11,455 bases of DNA from Candidatus Woesearchaeota archaeon (GTDB lineage Archaea > Nanoarchaeota > Nanoarchaeia > Woesearchaeales > GW2011-AR4). The first letter of the stretch is position 1. Each line of letters opens with the position of its first letter. Of this stretch, positions 1 through 5,181 are shown one piece after another. The position numbers were made by a program, and so were the translations under genes. Below the pieces are notes generated by a model, which was given only the letters and a program-made list of their open reading frames with translations, was not told the DNA's origin and did not search any database. The DNA lies in the NCBI GenBank assembly GCA_023259315.1, contig JAHFQL010000033.1, positions 1-11,455 of the forward strand. Direction: 5' to 3'.

Positions 1-1
1 A

Positions 2-298
2 ATAGCTTACATAATCTGCAAAGATAAAAAAGAGGCACAGAAGGTTTCTATTCATTTGCTGAAAAAGAGGCTGATAGCATGCGCAAATATTTTCCCGGTA
101 AACAGCTTGTACTGGTGGAATAAGAAAATTGTCAACGAAGCTGAGAATATCATAATTGCAAAGACTAATGATAAAAATTTTGATAAAGTTGTTGTCGAAG
201 TCAAAAAAAATCATTCTTACAAGATTCCGTGCATATTAAAAATAAATTCAGAAGCAAACAAGGAATATGAAAAATGGTCTAGTAAGGAAATGAGATAA
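2..298 (+). CDS. cutA: CutA family divalent-cation tolerance protein, 5' end outside window
   Basis: The frame is open from base 2 to the TAA at 296-298 and gives 98 residues, nearly the full length of CutA (about 100-110 residues). Only the first few residues are missing at the window edge. The visible start IAYIICKDKKEAQK matches the first beta strand and helix of CutA. It is followed by the family hallmark LLKKRLIACANIFP, then SLYWWNKKI and, near the C-terminus, KKNHSYKIPCILKI, which corresponds to the family's H-x-Y-x-x-P segment. CutA proteins are small cytoplasmic trimers with a ferredoxin-like fold, linked in bacteria to copper tolerance; their role in archaea is not settled. A TTG at 56 could be read as a start, but it would remove the first strand and helix, so I reject it. 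The gene converges with the regulator at 321-647. Confidence 0.9.
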   Translation: MAYIICKDKKEAQKVSIHLLKKRLIACANIFPVNSLYWWNKKIVNEAENIIIAKTNDKNFDKVVVEVKKNHSYKIPCILKINSEANKEYEKWSSKEMR

Positions 299-307
299 AT
301 TATTCAC

Positions 308-323
308 TTTAATTTTTATTTTA
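308..323 (+). terminator. T-rich putative archaeal terminator after cutA
   Basis: Ten bases after the cutA stop the plus strand becomes T-rich (tttaatttttattttat). Archaeal RNA polymerase terminates on T-rich non-template tracts without needing a hairpin. The tract overlaps the 3' end of the opposing regulator gene. The call rests on composition and position only. Confidence 0.35.
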
Positions 324-647
324 TACAGCAATCATTTTCTTCTCTTTAATCTCTTGATGCACTGCTTGTTTTGTGGTTTCCCAATAAAAATCCCTAAATT
401 TTTTGACAACAAGATTGTCAGAATTAAGCCTGTACATCTTGGCTTTTCCAACTACTCTTGTTTGCTTTACAATTTTGCTTTCTTCCAATTTATTCCAAAA
501 TAATTTAAGTGTGGAGTAGCCTACACCAGATTGAGTTGCTATATCTGTCATACTATAATCAAAATCTTCATTAACAATTAGAAAATCCAGTACCCTTAGT
601 ATTGGGCTGTCTCCAAATATTTGTAAAAAAGCTGTTTTCATTTGCAT
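321..647 (-). CDS. Small winged-helix transcriptional regulator
   Basis: This 108-residue protein belongs to a common archaeal type of small winged-helix DNA-binding regulator. It starts with a helix (LQIFGDSPILRVLDFLI), followed by DYSMTDIATQSGVGYSTLKLFWNKLEE as the helix-turn-helix, and a wing with VKQTRVVGKAKMYRLN. The basic GKAKMYRLN segment before a C-terminal helix is typical of the group. I see no ligand-binding or metal-binding domain, so its signal is unknown. I place the start at the ATG at 647 because a TATA-like box (TTTATATA on the minus strand, 677-670) lies about 26 bases upstream, fitting a leaderless mRNA. A TTG at 668 would add seven residues but would lie almost on the TATA box. 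The gene is divergent from the gene at 761, and an inverted repeat lies between them, so autoregulation is plausible but inferred. Confidence 0.82.
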   Translation of the reverse strand: MQMKTAFLQIFGDSPILRVLDFLIVNEDFDYSMTDIATQSGVGYSTLKLFWNKLEESKIVKQTRVVGKAKMYRLNSDNLVVKKFRDFYWETTKQAVHQEIKEKKMIAV

Positions 648-669
648 TATATTGTTAGATATTAACAAG

Positions 670-677
670 TATATAAA
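670..677 (-). promoter_or_regulatory. TATA box for the regulator at 321-647
   Basis: The minus strand reads TTTATATA here, centred about 26.5 bases from the A of the ATG at 647. This is the archaeal TATA-to-start distance, implying transcription begins at or next to the start codon. No Shine-Dalgarno sequence is visible, which agrees with a leaderless transcript. Confidence 0.6.
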
Positions 678-684
678 TATTTCT

Positions 685-711
685 ATTTATAGCCAATATA
701 GGCTAATAAAT
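685..711. repeat. Inverted repeat between divergent regulator genes, possible operator
   Basis: Arms ATTTATAGCC (685-694) and GGCTAATAAAT (701-711) are complementary except for one extra A in the right arm, and are separated by the six bases aatata. The repeat sits between the two opposed TATA boxes, about 38-64 bases upstream of the left start and 50-76 upstream of the right start. A dimeric winged-helix protein would bind such a site; the regulator at 321-647 is the obvious candidate. Binding is inferred. Confidence 0.45.
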
Positions 712-730
712 TAAATCAAAATAACAAGGA

Positions 731-738
731 TTATATAA
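731..738 (+). promoter_or_regulatory. TATA box for the 761-1033 gene
   Basis: TTATATAA is centred about 26.5 bases before the ATG at 761, matching the archaeal promoter spacing for a leaderless mRNA. No Shine-Dalgarno sequence precedes the ATG. It probably also drives the kinase gene that follows. Confidence 0.62.
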
Positions 739-760
739 AAGAGCAATACATATTTGATTA

Positions 761-1033
761 ATGGGGAAGAAGTTATCCAATGTAGATTATTTGAAAATTA
801 AGAAAAATATAATAAAAAGATTATATGCAAACAAAGCCTTTAGTAAAGGTCATTTACTTTATGAAAGATTGACTTCAGGAATACCACCACATCTTGCTGG
901 ATTTGTTGGTGTAGTCCTCGACAATCTTGTTAAAGATGGACTAGTAATTAATTATGGAAAAACCAAATACGGAGATGCTTATCAATTGAATGTTAAGAGA
1001 TTAAAAGAAATTGAAGAAAGTATTTTTGATTAA
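761..1033 (+). CDS. Small winged-helix-like protein of unknown role
   Basis: This is a 90-residue, basic, soluble protein. I do not recognise a named family. The pattern is helix (DYLKIKKNIIKRLY), helix (SKGHLLYERLTSGI), helix (AGFVGVVLDNLVKDGLV), then a short hairpin-like INYGKTKYGDAYQLN and a final helix (VKRLKEIEESIF). That order fits a winged-helix DNA-binding fold, with the GLVINYGKTKYGDAYQLN stretch as the wing. The ATG at 761 is supported by a well-placed TATA box. The gene is divergent from another winged-helix regulator and ends 8 bases before the ABC1 kinase gene, so it is probably co-transcribed with it. A role in regulating this small locus is possible but not shown; a nucleic-acid-binding protein of another kind is the main alternative. 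Confidence 0.75.
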   Translation: MGKKLSNVDYLKIKKNIIKRLYANKAFSKGHLLYERLTSGIPPHLAGFVGVVLDNLVKDGLVINYGKTKYGDAYQLNVKRLKEIEESIFD

Positions 1034-1041
1034 ATATTAAA

Positions 1042-2718
1042 ATGTTCCATATAATAAAAGAGGTGCGGGATTTAAACAGATTCAAGCAGATACTTGCAGT
1101 TCTGTTCGAAGAAGGCTTTGATTTTCTGCTGGAAAAAATCGGGCTGAAGCATGAAGTGCCCATAACCAAAGTTTTGAAAAAGAAACTTGTAAAACAAGAG
1201 ATTACAAAGCCCGAAGTTAGGCTGAGAAGGACCTTGGAAAGATTAGGCCCGACATTTATAAAGTTCGGCCAGCTTTTGAGCGTAAGGCCTGATTTGATAC
1301 CAAAAGATTATGCGAAGGAGCTGGAAAAACTGCAAGACAAAACGCAGCAGATTCCTTTTGAAGATGTTAAGGAAGTAATACAAAAAGAATTTGGCAAAAA
1401 TATAAGCGAGCTATTTCTTAATTTCGAGAAAGAGCCGATAGCATCTGCTTCGATAAGTCAGGTCCATAAAGCCACCATGAAAAATGGCGATAAGGTGGCT
1501 GTCAAAGTGCAAAGGCCTGATGTCAAAAGAATAATGGAAACCGATACAGAGCTAATGGAATATTTCGCAAGGCTGTTTGAAAACAATGTTGAAGCAATTG
1601 CAAAATTCAAGCCTGTAAGGATTGTAAATGAGTTCAAGGAGTGGACTGAAAAAGAATTGGATTTCAGGCTTGAGGCAAGAAACGCAAAAAGGTTTGCCCA
1701 GAATTTCATGGGAAGCAAGACTGTTTACATTCCAAAAATTTATGATGAGCTTACTACAGAAAAAGTCCTTGTTTTGGAGTTCATAGACGGGGTTGAGCTG
1801 CACGACTTGGATGAAATCAAAAAGAGAAAGATTGACTTTAACCAAGTCATAAAAAATGGGTTTGATGCCATATTCAACCAGGTTTTTGTATATGGTATTT
1901 TTCATGCGGACCCGCACCCGGGAAATATTATAATAATTAAGAATAATACAATAGCCTTTGTCGATTTCGGGATTGTCGGCTATTTCGATGAGAAATTGAA
2001 GAACAAATGCGTGGACATGCTCTACGGGATAGTGGAGCAGGATGAAGAGGCCATAATGGACACTTTGCTTAGCATGGGCATGGAGACTGACGCAGATTAC
2101 GAGCAGCTGAAATCCGACATCAGTTTCATAATCCAGCCATTGCAGGGCTCTTCTGTCAAAGAAATCAAAATAAGCAAGGTCATTGAAGAGATACTTGACA
2201 TAGGGCTCAGGCACAAGATAAAAATTCCTGCGCCATTTGTTTTGTTCGGCAAGACAATAATGACTCTTGAGGGAGTTGCCCTAGAGTACGACCCCAACTT
2301 CAAGCTGGTGGAAATGTCAAAGCCGTTCATAGAGAAAATAATTGCAAAGAGGTCCAGCCCATTTTATGTCTGGAAAAAATTCATGCATGACGTAGACAGG
2401 TACAAAAAGTTTGCCGAAGATTTTCCTGAAAAAGCAGAGAGGGCGCTTGACAAGATACAGAGGGGCACGCTAAAAGTCGACATTAACGACACCGACATAA
2501 AAAAATTGTCGCTTGAAATAGACAGGAGCAGCAATCGAGTTGCATATGGATTATTGATTGCTGCATTGCTGATAACAGCTGCAATACTTATCAACATAGA
2601 AAAAGGCCCCACAATACTTGGCGTCCCATTTTTGGCTTTTGCCAGTTTCTTCTTTGCGTCTTTATTGCTGAGCATATTATTTTTATCCATACTGAGGGAA
2701 AAATTCAGACATTGGTGA
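1042..2718 (+). CDS. ubiB: ABC1/UbiB-family atypical protein kinase-like protein
   Basis: This 558-residue protein has the full set of ABC1/UbiB/ADCK motifs. A KFGQ motif lies at residues 74-77 (LGPTFIKFGQLLSVRPDLIP) and the alanine-rich loop that replaces the usual kinase P-loop is PIASASISQVH at 132-142. The VAVKVQ lysine is residue 155, the ELDFRLEA segment spans 205-212, the catalytic-loop-like HADPHPGN is at 288-295, and DFG is at 308-310. Two hydrophobic segments at about 500-518 and 529-551 suggest a C-terminal membrane anchor. In bacteria and mitochondria the family has ATPase activity and supports ubiquinone synthesis and lipid homeostasis. The archaeal substrate is unknown and no quinone gene is visible here, so the symbol denotes the family only. 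The ATG lies 8 bases after the small winged-helix gene without a clear Shine-Dalgarno site, suggesting co-transcription. The stop codon lies inside a downstream hairpin. Confidence 0.92.
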   Translation: MFHIIKEVRDLNRFKQILAVLFEEGFDFLLEKIGLKHEVPITKVLKKKLVKQEITKPEVRLRRTLERLGPTFIKFGQLLSVRPDLIPKDYAKELEKLQDKTQQIPFEDVKEVIQKEFGKNISELFLNFEKEPIASASISQVHKATMKNGDKVAVKVQRPDVKRIMETDTELMEYFARLFENNVEAIAKFKPVRIVNEFKEWTEKELDFRLEARNAKRFAQNFMGSKTVYIPKIYDELTTEKVLVLEFIDGVELHDLDEIKKRKIDFNQVIKNGFDAIFNQVFVYGIFHADPHPGNIIIIKNNTIAFVDFGIVGYFDEKLKNKCVDMLYGIVEQDEEAIMDTLLSMGMETDADYEQLKSDISFIIQPLQGSSVKEIKISKVIEEILDIGLRHKIKIPAPFVLFGKTIMTLEGVALEYDPNFKLVEMSKPFIEKIIAKRSSPFYVWKKFMHDVDRYKKFAEDFPEKAERALDKIQRGTLKVDINDTDIKKLSLEIDRSSNRVAYGLLIAALLITAAILINIEKGPTILGVPFLAFASFFFASLLLSILFLSILREKFRHW

Positions 2719-2741
2719 CAACGGTTTCGTCCGTTGACACC
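2714..2741 (+). repeat. Hairpin overlapping the ubiB stop codon
   Basis: GGTGACAACGG (2714-2724) pairs with CCGTTGACACC (2731-2741) over 11 positions with a single A/A mismatch. The loop is tttcgt, which contains TTCG. The TGA stop of the kinase gene (2716-2718) is part of the left arm. It is not followed directly by a T tract, so it is not a classical terminator; 3'-end processing or a dispersed palindromic element are alternatives. Confidence 0.6.
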
Positions 2742-2743
2742 GA

Positions 2744-2766
2744 GAAACTTTTTCGCAAAAAGTTTC
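2744..2766 (+). repeat. Perfect 10-bp hairpin after ubiB
   Basis: GAAACTTTTT (2744-2753) and AAAAAGTTTC (2757-2766) are perfectly complementary around a three-base cgc loop. It starts two bases after the preceding hairpin ends, so the two form a compact tandem unit of 53 bases. Each arm contains a run of five T or A, so either strand has a short T run. A transcription or RNA-stability role is possible; a dispersed repeat is equally possible. Confidence 0.65.
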
Positions 2767-2794
2767 ATCAAAAATGTACCATCTTCAATGGCAC

Positions 2795-2890
2795 AAAAAT
2801 ATATTGGCGAGGCGGAGGGGCTGGTGCACCCAAAAATGCATGTAACACATTAATTGCCTTTGCCGCCGAGCGTAAATATATGCGAGCGGA
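2795..2890 (+). other. GC-rich intergenic stretch with imperfect direct repeat, possible small RNA
   Basis: Bases 2806-2831 contain 21 G or C in 26 bases, in an otherwise AT-rich window. A TATA-like run (aaaaatatat, 2795-2804) precedes it. GGCGG (2811-2815) and GGC (2819-2821) could pair with CCGCC (2863-2867) and GCC (2856-2858), and GGTGCACC (2823-2830) is self-complementary. The block aaatatattggcgaggcgga (2797-2816) recurs as aaatatatgcgagcgga (2874-2890) with three bases missing. I cannot assign an RNA family. The open frame crossing it does not look like a protein. Confidence 0.25.
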
Positions 2891-2926
2891 TTTAAGAAAA
2901 AGAAAATTAAATTATAACAAATTAAA

Positions 2927-3454
2927 ATGCCATATGCTGTAGCTCATGTTATACTCACAATTGTAATAGCAGATATCTATAGGGATTACATCTCCAAAAA
3001 GAAATTTCCCATGATTTATGTTCTTATTGCAGGAATTGCAGGCTTGATGCCAGACCTTGACATACCTGTAAGCGGTCTGATTAATTTTGTTTTTGGGACT
3101 GATTATAATTTTCACAGGATTTACACTCACTCTCTGGCTTACGCAATTGTATTTTTCTTCATTGCAATGATAATTTCATTTTATAGAAAAGAAGATTATA
3201 AATTACTGAAATGGAATGTGCCCAGGCAAGCATTGGTAATGTTTTTCCTTGCAATGTCATTTGGATGGTTTATTCATGTGCTATTGGATTGCGCACTTGC
3301 AGCAGACGGATATCTTAACTTGATACCTTCTGTGCCTTTGACATTTTGCCCACATCCGTTCAGCAACAATGCGCTTGCGGGCCTTGATGCCATAATATTG
3401 GTGCTATGGCTGCTGCACGAACAATACAGGCACGACATTAAAGATTATCTCTAA
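2927..3454 (+). CDS. Membrane-bound metal-dependent hydrolase-like protein, DUF457/YdjM type
   Basis: This 175-residue integral membrane protein carries the scattered histidines and aspartates that define the DUF457/YdjM-like family. They are AHVIL with His7, LMPDLDIP with Asp43 and Asp45, HRIYTHS (63-69) with two histidines, and HVLLD (117-121) in a membrane segment. Hydrophobic helices lie at roughly 28-42, 70-86, 102-120 and 151-164. Members are annotated as membrane-bound metal-dependent hydrolases, but a defined substrate is lacking for most; the metal site is inferred from the family. The ATG at 2927 precedes the first conserved histidine by six residues. No Shine-Dalgarno site is visible; a TATA-like taaatata at 2873-2880 would give a leader of about 20 bases. 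The gene ends directly against the stop of the opposing 82-residue membrane protein gene. Confidence 0.82.
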   Translation: MPYAVAHVILTIVIADIYRDYISKKKFPMIYVLIAGIAGLMPDLDIPVSGLINFVFGTDYNFHRIYTHSLAYAIVFFFIAMIISFYRKEDYKLLKWNVPRQALVMFFLAMSFGWFIHVLLDCALAADGYLNLIPSVPLTFCPHPFSNNALAGLDAIILVLWLLHEQYRHDIKDYL

Positions 3455-3703
3455 CTAGAAAAGCCCAAAATCTTTCAGGAACTTTACAATCAATACTGCA
3501 AGAACCACTATTCCAATAGACGTAAACATGTTGCTCCTTTTCTTGTCATTTATGTAAACCAAAATTCCTGCCAAACCTGAGGCTATCACTAAGGAAATCC
3601 ATTTCCAAAGGCTGCCAATATTTGTGTAGAACAAAAAGCCGTCTATCAATACTATAGGAATCGCAACTTTCAATATCAAATTCCAGCTGTAATCGTCTTC
3701 CAT
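3455..3703 (-). CDS. 82-residue membrane protein of unknown function
   Basis: I do not recognise a family. The protein has three predicted membrane helices: about 9-27 (ILKVAIPIVLIDGFLFYT), 33-51 (WKWISLVIASGLAGILVYI) and 60-77 (FTSIGIVVLAVLIVKFL). A short basic loop (NDKKRSN) lies between the second and third, and the N-terminus is acidic (MEDDYS). The length and composition resemble many small archaeal membrane proteins without a known role. The ATG is two bases after the pyrH stop, so the gene is almost certainly co-transcribed with pyrH and perhaps translationally coupled. Its TAG stop abuts the TAA of the convergent membrane hydrolase gene with no spacer. Coding is supported by the operon position, the tight spacing and the regular hydrophobic pattern. 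Confidence 0.7.
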   Translation of the reverse strand: MEDDYSWNLILKVAIPIVLIDGFLFYTNIGSLWKWISLVIASGLAGILVYINDKKRSNMFTSIGIVVLAVLIVKFLKDFGLF

Positions 3704-3705
3704 TT

Positions 3706-4383
3706 TTATTCTATCACAGTTCCTTTGAATTTTTTATCATTTAGCAGATTCTTCAAATTATTTAAGTCTTTACCAATTATTATCACTTTAATTTTTGACT
3801 TTTCAGCCTCTTTTGCCGCTATCGGGTCAAAAGGTATATTCATGCCAGCTTTCCACTTGTTGCCTGAGGTTTTCCTGAAATCCTGCCATTTCATTCTTTC
3901 TATTTTTTTGACATCATTGTATTTTCTTGGGTCCTTGTCATACACATAATCAACATTGCTCATGTTAATAACTTCTTTAACGCCTAAATTTTTTGCCAGC
4001 AATACCGCATCGTAGTCCGTGCTCCATCCTGGAAGCCAGCCGGAAGCCAAAACAATATTTTTCCTGAACTTGATTTTTGAATTTGGGTTTGAAATTATGT
4101 TTTCTTCTGCATAATTGTTGAATACAGACTTAAGCAAATGGGCATTTATCACAGTGGCGTAAATTCCAAGCCAATCAAGCTCTTCATTGCTGAGTTTTCT
4201 TTTTTCAGAAGCGATTTGCTGGAAATTCCTTGCAAGCCTGCCACCGCCACATATTATAACAAACCTATAATTTCTTTTAATGAAATCATTGATGGCATTC
4301 TTGAAGTCCATAAGGAATTTTTTATCCAAGTCCTCGGGAAATATTAATGACCCACCAAGGGACAAAACAAATGTTTTTGGCAT
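3706..4383 (-). CDS. pyrH: UMP kinase, archaeal type
   Basis: This cytoplasmic enzyme phosphorylates UMP to UDP using ATP, the step after de novo UMP synthesis that feeds CTP synthase. The 225-residue sequence has the amino-acid-kinase fold signatures. They are LSLGGSLIFP (phosphate-binding glycines 10-11), VIICGGGRLARNF (GGG at 46-48), SGWLPGWSTDYDAVLLA (114-130), which binds UMP, and the nucleotide-binding NVDYVYDKDPRKY (143-155). GMNIPFDPIAAKEA (170-183) and the terminal GTVIE strand complete the fold. The length matches archaeal PyrH, which is slightly shorter than the bacterial hexameric enzyme. The ATG at 4383 is preceded at about 26 bases by a TATA box, so the gene can be transcribed on its own although it lies 36 bases after the transporter pair. 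The 82-residue membrane gene follows after 2 bases. Confidence 0.94.
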   Translation of the reverse strand: MPKTFVLSLGGSLIFPEDLDKKFLMDFKNAINDFIKRNYRFVIICGGGRLARNFQQIASEKRKLSNEELDWLGIYATVINAHLLKSVFNNYAEENIISNPNSKIKFRKNIVLASGWLPGWSTDYDAVLLAKNLGVKEVINMSNVDYVYDKDPRKYNDVKKIERMKWQDFRKTSGNKWKAGMNIPFDPIAAKEAEKSKIKVIIIGKDLNNLKNLLNDKKFKGTVIE

Positions 4384-4405
4384 ATTGCAACAATGAAAGA
4401 GGATG

Positions 4406-4413
4406 ATATAAAA
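4406..4413 (-). promoter_or_regulatory. TATA box for pyrH
   Basis: The minus strand reads TTTTATAT here, centred 26.5 bases from the pyrH ATG at 4383, immediately after the stop codon of the transporter gene (4420-4422). This argues that pyrH has its own leaderless promoter. Confidence 0.55.
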
Positions 4414-4419
4414 ACATTT

Positions 4420-4776
4420 CTACTTGCTTCCAAGCCCTATCAGAGAAACTCCAACAATAATAAAAAAAATACCAATCCACTTAAATTTATTCATCTTCTC
4501 TCCAAGAAATTTGACACTCAAGAAGCTGACCCAGATGTAAGTTAATGCCACAAATGGATACAAAACTGATAAATCGCCGCCTTTCAGCGCTGGAATGAAA
4601 AGCAATGTCCCAAATGCATACAAAGCAACTCCGCCAAACAGGTTATAATTTGTAATCAAAGAACTTATCTTGGACAAGCTCTTTGCAGATGCTTTCTTAA
4701 GCAAAATTGGGCCGAATGCACCTACCAAGGTTGCCAAAACCACAAGTCCCACAGCCCACAGTTGAGTCGTCATCAT
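4420..4776 (-). CDS. Second four-helix SMR/EamA-like transporter of a tandem pair
   Basis: This 118-residue membrane protein has four predicted helices and belongs to the drug/metabolite transporter superfamily, in the small SMR/ArnE-like size class. Segment SVLYPFVALTYIWVSFLSVKFLGEKM is the conserved third helix and loop. The position corresponding to the essential glutamate of EmrE-type exporters (eight residues before the lysine ending helix 1) is a glycine, so classical proton-coupled drug export is unlikely. An undecaprenyl-sugar flippase-like role, as for ArnE/ArnF, is an alternative, but the substrate is unknown. I chose the ATG at 4776, which overlaps the upstream stop as ATGA and has GGAG six bases before it; a longer frame from 4854 has a Cys/His/Arg-rich, non-membrane start lying inside the upstream gene. 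It is a diverged paralog of the upstream gene and probably its heteromeric partner. Confidence 0.85.
   Translation of the reverse strand: MMTTQLWAVGLVVLATLVGAFGPILLKKASAKSLSKISSLITNYNLFGGVALYAFGTLLFIPALKGGDLSVLYPFVALTYIWVSFLSVKFLGEKMNKFKWIGIFFIIVGVSLIGLGSK
4499..4539. repeat. Direct repeat, copy in the second transporter gene
   Basis: This 41-base block is repeated at 4873-4913, 374 bases away, with one difference (A at 4516, G at 4890), a synonymous Ser codon change. It encodes YIWVSFLSVKFLGE in both paralogs. Flanking sequence diverges quickly. Confidence 0.9.
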
Positions 4777-5147
4777 ATCGCTCCAGAAGCATGCTCTTTG
4801 CTGCCGTAACTTATAGATACAATGCCGATTATGATTGACACAACACCAATCCATTTCAAAATATTCATTATTTCTCCAAGAAATTTGACGCTCAAGAAGC
4901 TGACCCAGATGTAGCTTGTTGCAATTATCGGATACAAGACAGAAACCTCACCGCCTCTGAAAGATATAATCATTAAAATTGCACCTATTCCGTACAAAAT
5001 TAATCCACTAAGAAGATAATAATTTATTAATACACCAGTTATACTCAATTTCAAAGTTGGAATCCCAAGCTTGTACAAAATCTGTGCTGATGATGTCAAT
5101 AAAGTAGTGAACAACACCAGCAAAATTGCCCATAATTTAGTTGCCAT
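4773..5147 (-). CDS. First four-helix SMR/EamA-like transporter of a tandem pair
   Basis: This 124-residue membrane protein has helices at about 5-26, 37-62, 67-88 and 95-115, with a short polar tail (GSKEHASGAI). The sequence GGEVSVLYPIIATSYIWVSFLSVKFLGE is the SMR/ArnE-type signature and is nearly the same in the following gene. The residue at the EmrE glutamate position in helix 1 is a threonine (about residue 18), so this is not a typical multidrug exporter. Small members of this superfamily work as dimers, and adjacent gene pairs (for example ArnE/ArnF) form hetero-oligomers. The ATGA overlap with the next gene supports equal production of both subunits. The substrate cannot be read from the sequence; a lipid-linked or small cationic metabolite is possible. 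A TATA-like box about 28 bases before the ATG suggests its own promoter, separate from secFD. Confidence 0.86.
   Translation of the reverse strand: MATKLWAILLVLFTTLLTSSAQILYKLGIPTLKLSITGVLINYYLLSGLILYGIGAILMIISFRGGEVSVLYPIIATSYIWVSFLSVKFLGEIMNILKWIGVVSIIIGIVSISYGSKEHASGAI
4873..4913. repeat. Direct repeat, copy in the first transporter gene
   Basis: Partner of the 41-base block at 4499-4539; 40 of 41 bases are the same, including nearly all synonymous positions, although the two genes as a whole are clearly diverged. Confidence 0.9.
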
Positions 5148-5171
5148 ATAAGTTTTAAAGATTATTTATTG

Positions 5172-5180
5172 TATATTAAA
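5172..5180 (-). promoter_or_regulatory. TATA-like box before the transporter pair
   Basis: The minus strand reads TTTAATATA, centred about 28-29 bases from the ATG at 5147. It lies in the 34-base gap just after the secD stop codon. Its position fits a leaderless promoter, but the match is weaker than the others in the window and read-through from secD is equally possible. Confidence 0.4.
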
Positions 5181-5181
5181 C

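Noticed and set aside
1552..2214. A 220-codon minus-strand frame inside ubiB
   Set aside because: It is antisense to a gene whose kinase motifs run through the whole region, and its translation shows no family pattern.
2795..2890. tRNA or C/D box RNA in the GC-rich gap
   Set aside because: No acceptor, anticodon or T-arm pattern and no clear RUGAUGA/CUGA boxes could be found.
2712..2942. A 76-codon open frame across the ubiB-membrane hydrolase gap
   Set aside because: Its sequence comes from the two hairpins and the GC-rich stretch, has no recognisable fold or ribosome site, and overlaps the well-supported starts and ends on both sides.
4777..4854. N-terminal extension of the second transporter
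   Set aside because: The added 26 residues are Cys/His/Arg-rich and lie in the coding region of the upstream paralog; the ATGA overlap with GGAG gives a much better start.
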